Assembly: GCF_002295115.1 (NCBI RefSeq)
Contig: NZ_NSFV01000001.1
Location: forward strand, 186,001 to 250,000
Source: Mesorhizobium sp. WSM4311
GTDB lineage: Bacteria; Pseudomonadota; Alphaproteobacteria; Rhizobiales; Rhizobiaceae
DNA: 64,000 nt
Direction: 5' to 3'
Made by a program: the position numbers and the translations under genes. How positions within the stretch are numbered: position 1 is the stretch's first letter; the number at the start of each line of letters is the position of its first letter. Below the pieces are notes generated by a model, which saw nothing but the letters and a program-made list of their open reading frames with translations, searched no databases and was not told the DNA's origin. Positions 15,425 to 23,781 of the stretch are shown in pieces.

Positions 15425-16675
15425 ATGGCCGCACCCGGCGAGAATCTGCGAATCAATTCAGACCGTTTGTGGGATTCGATAATGGAAATGGCGAAGATCG
15501 GCCCTGGCATTGCCGGCGGCAACAATCGCCAGACCGTGACCGACGAAGACGGCGAGGGCCGGCATCTGTTCAAGCGCTGGTGCGATGATGCCGGGCTCGA
15601 AATGGGCGTCGACGAGATGGGCACGATGTTTGCCCGCCGCGAAGGCACCGACCCCAGCCTGCCGCCGGTCTATGTCGGCAGCCATCTCGATACGCAGCCG
15701 ACCGGCGGCAAATATGATGGCGTGCTGGGCGTCCTCGGCGGCCTGGAGATCGTGCGCTCGCTCAACGATCTCGGCATCAAGACGAAACACCCGATCGTCG
15801 TCACCAACTGGACCAACGAGGAAGGCGCGCGCTTTGCCCCGGCGATGATGGCGTCGGGCGTATTCGCCGGCGTGCTCGACCAGGCAGACGTCTATGAGCA
15901 CACGGACAAGAACGGCAAGAAATTCGGCGAGGAACTGGAGCGCATCGGCTGGAAGGGCACCGAGAAGGTCGGCGATCGCAAGATCCACGCCTTCTTCGAA
16001 CTGCATATCGAACAGGGGCCGATCCTCGAGGACGAAGACATCGACATTGGCGTCGTCACCCATGGCCAGGGCCTGAAATGGCTGCAGGTGACGCTGACCG
16101 GCAAGGAAGCCCATACTGGCTCCACGCCGATGCCGAAGCGCCGCAATGCCGGTCTCGGCATGGCGCGCGTGATCGAGCTGGTGCACGAGATCGCCATGGA
16201 CTACCAGCCGGATGCCGTCGGCGCGGTTGGCCACATGGAAGCCTATCCCAATTCGCGCAACATCATCGCCGGCCGCACCGTCTTCACCATCGACATCCGC
16301 TCGCCCGAGAAGGAAGTGCTCGACGCCATGGATGCGCGCGTCCGCGAAGGCATCGACACGATCTGCGAGGCGCTCGACATCCGGTACAAGGTCGAGCAGG
16401 TCGGCCATTTCGATCCGGTCACCTTCGATGCCAGCTGCGTGAAGGCCATCCGCGATGCCGCCGATCGGCTCGGCTATACGCACCGCAACATCGTGTCCGG
16501 TGCAGGCCACGACGCCTGCTGGATCAACCGCGTCGCGCCGACCGCCATGGTGATGTGCCCGTGCGTCGACGGGTTGTCGCACAACGAGGCCGAGGAAATC
16601 ACCAAGGAATGGGCCGGCGCCGGCGCCGACGTCCTGTTCCACGCGGTGGTGGAGACCGCCGTCATCGTGGAGTGA
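15425..16675 (+). CDS. Zn-dependent M20 amidohydrolase, likely N-carbamoyl-beta-alanine amidohydrolase (PydC type)
   Basis: The 416-residue protein has the M20 metal ligands in SHLDTQPTGGKYDG, TNEEGARFAP, ELHIEQGP and SGAGHDACW, in the order of the beta-ureidopropionase/L-N-carbamoylase group. The dimerisation domain occupies about residues 215-330 (TGKEAHTGSTPMPKR near its start). In the pathway it would hydrolyse N-carbamoyl-beta-alanine to beta-alanine, ammonia and CO2. It stands between the aminotransferase and hydA, the next and previous steps. The preceding terminator is notable for an otherwise co-directional cluster. Confidence 0.87.
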   Translation: MAAPGENLRINSDRLWDSIMEMAKIGPGIAGGNNRQTVTDEDGEGRHLFKRWCDDAGLEMGVDEMGTMFARREGTDPSLPPVYVGSHLDTQPTGGKYDGVLGVLGGLEIVRSLNDLGIKTKHPIVVTNWTNEEGARFAPAMMASGVFAGVLDQADVYEHTDKNGKKFGEELERIGWKGTEKVGDRKIHAFFELHIEQGPILEDEDIDIGVVTHGQGLKWLQVTLTGKEAHTGSTPMPKRRNAGLGMARVIELVHEIAMDYQPDAVGAVGHMEAYPNSRNIIAGRTVFTIDIRSPEKEVLDAMDARVREGIDTICEALDIRYKVEQVGHFDPVTFDASCVKAIRDAADRLGYTHRNIVSGAGHDACWINRVAPTAMVMCPCVDGLSHNEAEEITKEWAGAGADVLFHAVVETAVIVE

Positions 16676-16740
16676 GCCTAGACATCTAGATTCCAAACGC
16701 TGCTCATGAAGAAGCGCGAAGAGAACAAGGGAACAAGAAA

Positions 16741-18192
16741 ATGACCAAAGTCATCAAGAACGGCACCGTCGTCACCGCCGACCGAACGTGGAAGGCGGAT
16801 GTGCTAGTCAAGCACGGCAAGATCGTCGCCATAGGCTCCGACCTGCATGGCGACCATGAGTACGACGCCACCGGCTGCTATGTCATGCCGGGCGGCATCG
16901 ACCCGCACACCCATCTCGAAATGCCGTTCATGGGCACCTATTCGGCCGACGATTTCGAATCCGGCACGCGGGCAGCCCTTGCCGGCGGCACCACCATGGT
17001 GGTCGATTTCTGCCTGCCGGCGCCGCAGCAGTCACTGCTCGAAGCCTTGCAGATGTGGGACAACAAGACGTCGAAAGCTGCCTGCGACTATTCCTTCCAC
17101 ATGGCGGTCACCTGGTGGGGCAAGCAGGTGTTCGACGAGATGGCCACCGTCGTCGACAAGGGCATCACCTCGTTCAAGCACTTCATGGCCTACAAGGGCG
17201 CGCTGATGGTGGACGACGACGAGATGTATGCGTCGTTCCAGCGCTGCGCCGACCTTGGCGCGCTGCCGCTGGTGCATGCCGAGAATGGCGACGTGGTTGC
17301 CGCACTTTCGCAGAAACTGCTCGCCGCCGGCAACAATGGCCCGGAGGGCCATGCCTATTCGCGGCCGCCGGAAGTGGAAGGCGAGGCGACAAATCGCGCC
17401 ATCATGATCGCCGACATGGCCGGCGTGCCGCTCTATGTCGTGCATGTCTCCTGCGAGCAGGCTCACGAGGCCATTCGGCGGGCGCGCCAGAAAGGCATGC
17501 GGGTGTTCGGCGAGCCGCTGATCCAGCACCTGACGCTCGACGAGAGCGAGTATTTCGACAAGGACTGGGACCATGCGGCGCGCCGCGTCATGAGCCCGCC
17601 CTTCCGCAACAGACTGCATCAGGATTCGCTGTGGGCAGGCCTGCAGGCCGGATCGCTGCAGGTGGTGGCGACCGACCATTGCGCCTTCACCACCAAGCAG
17701 AAGCGCTTCGGCGTCGGCGATTTCACCAAGATACCCAACGGCACGGGCGGCCTCGAGGACCGTCTGCCGGTGCTGTGGACCAAGGGCGTCAATACCGGGC
17801 GGCTGACGATGAACGAGTTCGTCGCTGTGACCTCGACCAACATCGCCAAGATCCTCAACATGTATCCGAAGAAGGGCGCCATCGTCGAAGGGGCTGATGC
17901 CGACATCATCGTCTGGGATCCGAAGCGCAAGAAGACGATTTCGGCCAAGAAGCAGCAGTCGGTGATCGACTACAATGTGTTTGAGGGCGTCGAGGTGACC
18001 GGCCTGCCGCGCTTCGTCTTCTCGCGCGGCGAATTGTCGATCGAGGAGGCCGAGGTGAAGGCAAAGCCCGGCCACGGCCAGTTCGTCGGCCGCGAGCCGA
18101 ACGCCGCGGTCAACCGGGCCCTGTCGACGTGGAAAGAGATCACCGCGCCGCGCAAGGTGGAACGCACGGGCATCCCGGCGACGGGGGTTTAG
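16741..18192 (+). CDS. hydA: Dihydropyrimidinase
   Basis: The 483-residue amidohydrolase has the metal-binding set of the dihydropyrimidinase/hydantoinase family. Visible elements are GIDPHTHLEMPF, the carboxylated lysine in TSFKHFMAYKG, VHAENGD, YVVHVSCEQAHEA and ATDHCAF. It opens the ring of dihydrouracil or dihydrothymine to the N-carbamoyl beta-amino acid, taking PreTA product and feeding the M20 hydrolase. AAGGGAACAAGAAA precedes the ATG. An exported-protein gene starts two bases after its stop and is therefore coupled to it. Confidence 0.92.
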   Translation: MTKVIKNGTVVTADRTWKADVLVKHGKIVAIGSDLHGDHEYDATGCYVMPGGIDPHTHLEMPFMGTYSADDFESGTRAALAGGTTMVVDFCLPAPQQSLLEALQMWDNKTSKAACDYSFHMAVTWWGKQVFDEMATVVDKGITSFKHFMAYKGALMVDDDEMYASFQRCADLGALPLVHAENGDVVAALSQKLLAAGNNGPEGHAYSRPPEVEGEATNRAIMIADMAGVPLYVVHVSCEQAHEAIRRARQKGMRVFGEPLIQHLTLDESEYFDKDWDHAARRVMSPPFRNRLHQDSLWAGLQAGSLQVVATDHCAFTTKQKRFGVGDFTKIPNGTGGLEDRLPVLWTKGVNTGRLTMNEFVAVTSTNIAKILNMYPKKGAIVEGADADIIVWDPKRKKTISAKKQQSVIDYNVFEGVEVTGLPRFVFSRGELSIEEAEVKAKPGHGQFVGREPNAAVNRALSTWKEITAPRKVERTGIPATGV

Positions 18193-18194
18193 GC

Positions 18195-18566
18195 TTGGCG
18201 CGTTCGGCCGCGCTCATCGCGATGGTCTTGGCGGCGGTTGCCGGTGGCCCGGCGACCGCGGCTGGCGTGCTGGCTGGCTCCTGGGGCAATGATGTCGGCT
18301 GTGCCGGCATCAAGGCCGGTTACCAGAACAGTGATGCCTATATCCTGTTGACCGCGGAAGGCATCGAGACCTATGGCAGCGGTTGCCGGTTCGAGCAGCA
18401 ATTGACCCCGGTGCCGGGTCCGCAATCGCTGCGTTCGACCTGTTCCGCCGAAGGCGAGGCGGGAACGACGATCGAAACAATCGTGGTCACCAACAAGGGT
18501 GCGGATGGCTTCTTCGTCACCATTCCCGGTCTTGAGGAACTGGGGCCGCTGCGGTCATGTTCGTGA
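18195..18566 (+). CDS. Small exported protein coupled to hydA
   Basis: The 123-residue product starts at TTG 18195 with GGGGG just upstream and has a signal peptide (ARSAALIAMVLAAVAGG, cut near ATA-AG). The mature part has four cysteines in GCAG, GSGCRF, RSTCSAEGEAG and the C-terminal RSCS. It is recognisably similar to the next gene product in its ILLTxxGIxT, CxF and TCxAEGExG segments. Translation start two bases after hydA suggests co-expression. Family unknown; a periplasmic role is inferred from the signal peptide. Confidence 0.65.
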   Translation: MARSAALIAMVLAAVAGGPATAAGVLAGSWGNDVGCAGIKAGYQNSDAYILLTAEGIETYGSGCRFEQQLTPVPGPQSLRSTCSAEGEAGTTIETIVVTNKGADGFFVTIPGLEELGPLRSCS

Positions 18567-18597
18567 TGTTATGAGCACTGGGATCTGGGGGATGAGC

Positions 18598-18975
18598 ATG
18601 CGCGGTTTCGGTTTGTCTGTTGCGATGACGCTTGTGCTGGCGGCGGGACAAGCTTCCGCGGCAAGCATTGATCTGTCGAAACCCTATGGCGACAAATATG
18701 GCTGCATCAACCGCAATGGCCAGGAAGTCGCCGCCGACAAGATGCTGCTTTTGACCGACAAGGAATTGATTACCGCCGCCAGCGCCTGCACGTTCACGAA
18801 GACGCAAGCGCAGGCTGACGGATCGCTGGTGGTGACGGCGACATGCGAGGCGGAAGGCGAAGAGGGACAGGAGCCGACCAATTTCACCATCAAGCGCAGC
18901 GCCAGGAACACCAGGAAGCTGACGATCACGGATGCGGACGGCAATGTGATGGGGGAAGTCTCGCGGTGCAAATGA
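18598..18975 (+). CDS. Small exported protein, paralogue of the preceding gene
   Basis: The 125-residue protein has a signal peptide (MRGFGLSVAMTLVLAAGQAS, cut near ASA-AS). The mature domain has cysteines in KYGCINR, SACTFTK, TATCEAEGEEG and near the C terminus (SRCK). These align with the four cysteines of the 18195-18566 product, implying two disulfides and an ancient tandem duplication. The ATG at 18598 is chosen because GGGGG lies seven bases upstream and the signal peptide starts there. I do not recognise a named family. Confidence 0.65.
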   Translation: MRGFGLSVAMTLVLAAGQASAASIDLSKPYGDKYGCINRNGQEVAADKMLLLTDKELITAASACTFTKTQAQADGSLVVTATCEAEGEEGQEPTNFTIKRSARNTRKLTITDADGNVMGEVSRCK

Positions 18976-18992
18976 CGGCGATCCCGTCGAGC

Positions 18993-19397
18993 TCAGGCGA
19001 CCAGCGCATCCAGTTCCGGCAGCAGGACGACACTCTCCTGTTCGTTTGGGTCGGTGCGCGCAATGACGGCCGAGGACGGGGCGTTGCTCAGATTGGCCGG
19101 CAGGTGCGGCACGCCGGCCGGAATGTAGAAGAGGTCGCCGGCCTTGACGACGATGTGGTGTTCGAGCCGGTCGCCATACCAGGTATGGACCTCGCCGGAG
19201 AGCACGTAGATCGCCGTTTCATGGTTCTCGTGCAGATGCGCCTTGGCACGGGCGCCGGGCGGCATGGTGAGCACGTGCATGCAGATGCCGGAGGAGCCGA
19301 CCGACTCCGTGGCGATGCCGGAGAAATAGGTCAGTCCCTGCTTGCCTTCATAAGTGCTTTCAGGGCGGATAAGATGACAAGTGGGTTTGGGCGACAT
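18993..19397 (-). CDS. Cupin domain protein
   Basis: The 134-residue protein has the two cupin motifs. Motif 1 is GARAKAHLHENHETAIYVLSG with metal-ligand histidines and glutamate, and motif 2 is GDLFYIPAGVPHLPAN. It is a single-domain beta-barrel of unknown substrate. ATG at 19397 begins the conserved domain; a longer frame is unsupported. It is transcribed against the pyrimidine cluster and is divergent from the ABC transporter ATPase gene, so it may share that control region. Confidence 0.83.
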   Translation of the reverse strand: MSPKPTCHLIRPESTYEGKQGLTYFSGIATESVGSSGICMHVLTMPPGARAKAHLHENHETAIYVLSGEVHTWYGDRLEHHIVVKAGDLFYIPAGVPHLPANLSNAPSSAVIARTDPNEQESVVLLPELDALVA

Positions 19398-19528
19398 CGG
19401 GGAAACTCCGGGCGTCGATTTGCGTGGAACAGGGCCAATGGGACAGGGCGAGTGGAAAACAACATCGCGATAAAAGCAATCGGATTCCGGCCGACGCCCC
19501 TTTGGCGGGAACAGGCAGGCAGCGGCCG

Positions 19529-20320
19529 ATGACAGGGATTTCGCCAGCCGTTGTCGCGGCAAGCAAACTTGGCCTCACCTTCCAGACCAATGACGGCCCC
19601 GTCCAGGCACTGTCCAATGTCGACCTGACGATCGGCAAGGGGGAGTTCGTCTCCTTCATCGGACCGTCGGGCTGCGGCAAGACCACGCTGCTGCGCGTCA
19701 TCGCCGATCTGGAGAAACCGACATCAGGCACGATCTCGGTCAACGGCATGACGGCGGAGCAGGCGCGCGGGAAACGCGCCTATGGCTATGTCTTCCAGGC
19801 AGCCGCCCTGTTTCCGTGGCGCACCATCGAGCGCAATGTCGCGCTGCCGCTGGAGATCATGGGCCTGTCGAAGGCGGAGCAGGCGGAACGCATCAAGCGC
19901 ACGCTCGATCTCGTCAACCTCTCGGGCTTCGAGAAGAAATACCCCTGGCAGCTTTCCGGCGGCATGCAGCAGCGCGCCTCGATCGCCCGAGCGCTGGCCT
20001 TCGACGCCGACCTGCTGCTAATGGACGAACCGTTCGGCGCGCTGGACGAGATCGTGCGCGACCACCTCAACGAGCAATTGCTGGAGTTGTGGGGGCGGAC
20101 CAACAAGACCATCTGCTTCGTCACCCACTCCATTCCGGAAGCGGTCTATCTGTCGACGCGCATCGTCGTCATGTCGCCGCGCCCGGGCCGCGTCAGCGAT
20201 GTCATCGAATCGACGCTGCCGAAGGAGCGGCCGCTCGACATCCGCGAGACACCGGAGTTTTTGGCGATAGCTGCCCGCGTGCGCGATGGGTTGAGGGCAG
20301 GGCACAGCTATGATGATTGA
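19529..20320 (+). CDS. ABC transporter ATP-binding protein (pyrimidine/thiamine-precursor type)
   Basis: The 263-residue ATPase has Walker A GPSGCGKTTLLR (about residue 48), signature LSGGMQQRASIARAL, Walker B LLLMDEPFGALDE and the H-loop CFVTHSIPEA. It belongs to the SsuB/TauB/ThiZ group that powers uptake by NMT1/THI5-type systems. The start at 19529 was chosen because the conserved domain begins soon after; upstream frame codons lack similarity. The permease genes follow, but a 220-base palindromic repeat separates them. Association with hydA suggests import of pyrimidines or related compounds. Confidence 0.88.
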   Translation: MTGISPAVVAASKLGLTFQTNDGPVQALSNVDLTIGKGEFVSFIGPSGCGKTTLLRVIADLEKPTSGTISVNGMTAEQARGKRAYGYVFQAAALFPWRTIERNVALPLEIMGLSKAEQAERIKRTLDLVNLSGFEKKYPWQLSGGMQQRASIARALAFDADLLLMDEPFGALDEIVRDHLNEQLLELWGRTNKTICFVTHSIPEAVYLSTRIVVMSPRPGRVSDVIESTLPKERPLDIRETPEFLAIAARVRDGLRAGHSYDD

Positions 20321-20351
20321 GCGGCCTGGCAAGCAAGCGGCCCCCTACGCT

Positions 20352-20572
20352 TTCGTCATCCTAGGGCGGAGCAGGCGCGAAGCAGCCTGCGTAGACCCTA
20401 GGATCCATGCCGTGACGTCGGTCGGAGAGCGCAAACGGCTGAGAATACCCGCCAAGCAGCGCGAGACGCAGGGAGCCATGTTCCGCACCGCTGCGGAGCG
20501 TCGAGGTAACGGCATGGATCCTAGGGTCTGCGCCGCGTCGCTTCGCTCCTTGCTCCGCCCTAGGATGACGAA
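20352..20572. repeat. 220-bp nested palindromic repeat element inside the ABC transporter operon
   Basis: The left arm (20352-20416) and right arm (20506-20572) are inverted copies with few differences: TTCGTCATCCTAGGGCGGAG on the left returns in reverse complement on the right. CCTAGG occurs four times (20360, 20397, 20520, 20559). The element fills most of the 349-base gap between the ATPase and first permease genes. It resembles MITE- or REP-like intergenic repeats of Rhizobiales and has no credible coding content. Confidence 0.8.
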
Positions 20573-20632
20573 GAGAACGAACGTCGCGGCAGCGAAAACG
20601 AAGGCACCCGGCCTTCGCTTCGCTCCGGCCAC

Positions 20633-20653
20633 CCTCTCCCCGGCGGGGAGAGG
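20633..20653 (+). repeat. Short hairpin before the first permease gene
   Basis: CCTCTCCCC pairs with GGGGAGAGG around a three-base loop. This short GC hairpin lies 17 bases before the permease start, and its right arm overlaps the purine-rich ribosome site. It could reduce translation initiation, and it looks like a second intergenic repeat type. Confidence 0.5.
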
Positions 20654-20669
20654 AGAAGGGCAGCTCTAG

Positions 20670-21548
20670 ATGGATAGCTTCCGCGACAAGCTCGTCCCCG
20701 TGACCTCCATCCTCGCCGGCGTCGTCGTGCTCTGGTATGTCTTCGCCGTCATCCTCAATGCGCCGTTCCAGCGCGATCTCGACAGCCGGGCCAACGAAAC
20801 GCCCGGCGCCGTCGAGTTCATCGGCAAGACGCTGGCGCAGCCGAAGCCGACGCTGCCGGCGCCGCATCAGGTGGCGGTGAACTTCTTCGAGAACACGTTT
20901 CTGCGGCCCATCACCTCGAGCCGCAGCCTCGTCTACAATGCCTGGGTGACGCTGTCGTCGACGCTGCTCGGCTTTGCCTTCGGCACCGCGCTCGGCATCA
21001 TCATCGCCGTCGGCATCGTGCATGTGGCGACGCTCGACCGCAGCCTGATGCCGTGGATCATCGCCTCGCAGACCATTCCGATCCTGGCGGTGGCGCCGAT
21101 GATCATTGTTGTGTTGGCGGCGATCGGCATCACCGGGCTGATCCCGAAGGCGATGATCTCGACCTATCTGTCGTTCTTCCCGGTGACGGTCGGCATGGTG
21201 AAGGGGCTGCGCTCGCCCGAGATCATGCATCTCGACCTGATGCACACCTACAATGCCAGTGCCTCGCAGACCTTCTGGAAGCTGCGCGTGCCGGCCTCGG
21301 TGCCGTTCCTGTTCACCTCGATGAAGGTGGCGGTGGCGGCAAGCCTGGTCGGTGCCATCGTCGGCGAACTGCCGACCGGTGCTGTCGCCGGCATCGGCGC
21401 CAAGCTGCTTGCCGGCGCCTATTACAGCCAGTCCATCGACATCTGGTCGGCGCTGGTCGCCGGTTCGATCGTGGCGGCACTGCTGGTCATGGTGGTCGGC
21501 ATTGCCGGGCGCATCGTCGATCGCGCCATGGGCGGGAGGCCGGCATGA
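20670..21548 (+). CDS. ABC transporter permease
   Basis: The 292-residue protein has about six membrane segments and the binding-protein-dependent permease (BPD) domain. The cytoplasmic EAA-like loop is at YNASASQTFWKLRVPASVPF (about residues 195-214). It forms the channel with the second permease, whose start overlaps its stop by four bases (ATGA). A hairpin and purine-rich ribosome site precede the ATG. By gene content it belongs to a THI5/NMT1-type importer; the substrate is inferred from the pyrimidine genes upstream. Confidence 0.87.
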   Translation: MDSFRDKLVPVTSILAGVVVLWYVFAVILNAPFQRDLDSRANETPGAVEFIGKTLAQPKPTLPAPHQVAVNFFENTFLRPITSSRSLVYNAWVTLSSTLLGFAFGTALGIIIAVGIVHVATLDRSLMPWIIASQTIPILAVAPMIIVVLAAIGITGLIPKAMISTYLSFFPVTVGMVKGLRSPEIMHLDLMHTYNASASQTFWKLRVPASVPFLFTSMKVAVAASLVGAIVGELPTGAVAGIGAKLLAGAYYSQSIDIWSALVAGSIVAALLVMVVGIAGRIVDRAMGGRPA

Positions 21549-22699
21549 ACTGGCGGAAACCTTCGTGGCAAGCCGTGCTGGCGATCGTGTTGTGCATGAT
21601 CGCAATCGCGCTCGGCGCGATGTCGAAGCCGGAAGCGGCAGCGCTCGCGGACCCGACCGCCAGCATCAGCTATCCCTATCTCGGAACCAAGGGCCTGATG
21701 CTCGGCCTGGTGATCGTGGCGGCGCTGGTTTCGATGCTCAGGATTCCTTCGCTTGTGGAGGCCGTCGTGTTGTTTGTCGGCGCCCATCTCGTTGCCTGGC
21801 TGCTGATCTCGGGCATTGCGGGGTTCGAGGGCACGGCATTGGCGCCGTACTTCCTGCTGCTTACCGCCGCTTGGCTCCTTGGCTGGCGCTGCGTGGCGGT
21901 GCTGTCGGGGCTTCGCCCGATGGCGAACTCGGCCCGCAACGCGCTGCGCCTGGTCATCCCCGCCATCTTCGGCGCCTGGATCCTGATCATCTGGGAAGCG
22001 GTGACGCGCGGCGCCGGCATCCCCTTCATCCTGTTGCCGCCGCCAAGCGCCATCGGCGCGCGCATCGCCGGTTCGCTTCCGGTGCTCGGCGCCGATGTGC
22101 GCCAGACCATCTTCAAGGCGGTGATCTTCGGCTATGTCGTCGGCAGCGGCGCCGGCTTCATCACCGCCATCCTCGCCGACCGCGTGCCGTTCCTGCGGCG
22201 TGGGCTTTTGCCGATCGGCAACATGGTCTCGGCGCTGCCGATCATCGGCGTGGCGCCCATCATGGTCATGTGGTTCGGCTTCGACTGGCAGTCCAAGGCG
22301 GCGGTCGTCATCATCATGACGTTCTTCCCGATGCTGGTGAACACGGTCGCCGGGCTCGCCGCATCAGGCCATATGGAGCGCGACCTGATGCGCACCTACG
22401 CGTCGGGCTATTGGCCGACACTGATCAAGCTCAGGCTGCCGGCCGCCGCTCCCTTCATCTTCAACGCGCTGAAGATCAACTCGACGCTGGCGCTGATCGG
22501 CGCCATCGTCGCCGAGTTCTTTGGCACGCCCGTCGTCGGCATGGGCTTCCGCATCTCGACCGAGGTCGGGCGGATGAACATCGACATGGTCTGGGCCGAA
22601 ATCGCAGTTGCAGCACTTGCGGGTTCGGTCTTTTATGGCGTGGTCGCTCTTGTCGAAAGAGCCGTCACGTTTTGGCATCCCTCTGTCCGTGGTGGATAG
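21545..22699 (+). CDS. ABC transporter permease with N-terminal membrane extension
   Basis: The 384-residue protein is about 100 residues longer than its partner. The extra N-terminal region (about 1-125) holds three or four hydrophobic segments. The C-terminal part is a standard permease with an EAA-like loop at YASGYWPTLIKLRLPAAAPF (about residues 283-302). ATG at 21545 overlaps the preceding stop, giving translational coupling; the longer frame upstream is an artefact. With the ATPase, other permease and binding protein it completes an ABC importer. Confidence 0.85.
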   Translation: MNWRKPSWQAVLAIVLCMIAIALGAMSKPEAAALADPTASISYPYLGTKGLMLGLVIVAALVSMLRIPSLVEAVVLFVGAHLVAWLLISGIAGFEGTALAPYFLLLTAAWLLGWRCVAVLSGLRPMANSARNALRLVIPAIFGAWILIIWEAVTRGAGIPFILLPPPSAIGARIAGSLPVLGADVRQTIFKAVIFGYVVGSGAGFITAILADRVPFLRRGLLPIGNMVSALPIIGVAPIMVMWFGFDWQSKAAVVIIMTFFPMLVNTVAGLAASGHMERDLMRTYASGYWPTLIKLRLPAAAPFIFNALKINSTLALIGAIVAEFFGTPVVGMGFRISTEVGRMNIDMVWAEIAVAALAGSVFYGVVALVERAVTFWHPSVRGG

Positions 22700-22740
22700 G
22701 GGCGGTGGGTTTAAGGGTGCTAACTTCAGAGGGTAAAAAC

Positions 22741-23712
22741 ATGAAAAGACTTGTCATTCCAGTTCTGGCCGGCGCGATGTCGCTCGCCGCCTTCCAGGCA
22801 ATGGCCGCCGACAAGGTGACGTTGCAGCTGAAATGGGTCACGCAGGCCCAGTTTGCCGGCTACTATGTCGCCAAGGCCAAGGGTTTCTATGAAGCAGAAG
22901 GCCTCGACGTCGACATCAAGCCGGGTGGCCCCGATATCGCGCCCGAGCAGGTGATCGCCGGCGGCGGCGCCGATGTCATCGTCGACTGGATGGGCGGTGC
23001 GCTGGCCGCGCGCGAAAAGGGCGTGCCGCTGGTCAACATCGCCCAGCCCTTCAAGAAGGCCGGCATGGAGTTGGTCTGCCCGAAGGACGGGCCGATCAAG
23101 ACCGAGGCCGACTTCAAGGGCCATACGCTGGGCGTCTGGTTCTTCGGCAATGAATATCCGTTCTACGCCTGGATGAACAAGCTCGGCCTCAAGACCGATG
23201 GCGGCAAGGACGGCGTCACCGTCCTCAAGCAGAGCTTTGACGTGCAGCCGCTGATCCAGAAGCAGGCGGATTGCATCTCGGTCATGACCTACAACGAGTA
23301 CTGGCAGCTGATCGACGCCGGCTACAAGCCGGAACAGCTGACCGTTTTCAACTATTCGGCGATGGGCAACGACCTGCTCGAGGACGGGCTCTATGCGTCG
23401 GAAGACAAGCTCAAGGATCCGGCCTTCGCAGACAAGATGGTGCGTTTCGTGCGCGCCTCGATGAAGGGCTGGAAATACGCCGTCGACAACAATGACGAGG
23501 CGGCAGGCATCGTCATGGATGGCGGCGGCCAGGACGAGAACCACCAGAAGCGCATGATGAGCGAAGTCGCCAAGCTGATCGACAATGCCGACGGCAAGCT
23601 CGATCCGGCGACCTACGAGCGCACCGCCAAGGCGCTGCTCGACCAGAAGATCATCACCAAGGAGCCGAAAGGCGCCTACACGACCGCGATCACCGACAAG
23701 GCGATCAAGTAA
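22741..23712 (+). CDS. ABC transporter substrate-binding protein, NMT1/THI5 family
   Basis: The 323-residue protein has a signal peptide ending AMA-AD. The family hallmark LKWVTQAQFAGYYVAKAKGF (about residues 30-49) and GLDVDIKPGGPD follow, as in hydroxymethylpyrimidine, riboflavin and related binding proteins. It would capture the ligand in the periplasm and deliver it to the two permeases. A pyrimidine or pyrimidine-derived ligand fits both the family and the neighbouring genes but is not proven. GAGGGTAAAAAC precedes the ATG. A hairpin and a convergent Lrp gene follow. Confidence 0.88.
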   Translation: MKRLVIPVLAGAMSLAAFQAMAADKVTLQLKWVTQAQFAGYYVAKAKGFYEAEGLDVDIKPGGPDIAPEQVIAGGGADVIVDWMGGALAAREKGVPLVNIAQPFKKAGMELVCPKDGPIKTEADFKGHTLGVWFFGNEYPFYAWMNKLGLKTDGGKDGVTVLKQSFDVQPLIQKQADCISVMTYNEYWQLIDAGYKPEQLTVFNYSAMGNDLLEDGLYASEDKLKDPAFADKMVRFVRASMKGWKYAVDNNDEAAGIVMDGGGQDENHQKRMMSEVAKLIDNADGKLDPATYERTAKALLDQKIITKEPKGAYTTAITDKAIK

Positions 23713-23761
23713 CCCTGCAGAGCGTGATCCCGCAAAGGTCATGCTCAAATGTAAAATGGAG

Positions 23762-23781
23762 CGGCGCCCTCAGAGGCGCCG
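23762..23781. terminator. GC hairpin between convergent binding-protein and Lrp genes
   Basis: CGGCGCC pairs with GGCGCCG around a six-base loop. The stop codon of the Lrp gene lies inside it. T-runs are short on both sides, so it is a possible weak bidirectional terminator. Confidence 0.45.

Noticed and set aside
20352..20572. Insertion sequence or transposase remnant
   Set aside because: No transposase-like coding content and no flanking target duplication are visible, so it is listed as a repeat only.
20345..20632. Small minus-strand frame inside the palindromic element
   Set aside because: The sequence is an inverted repeat; the product is low-complexity and shows no gene signals such as a ribosome site.
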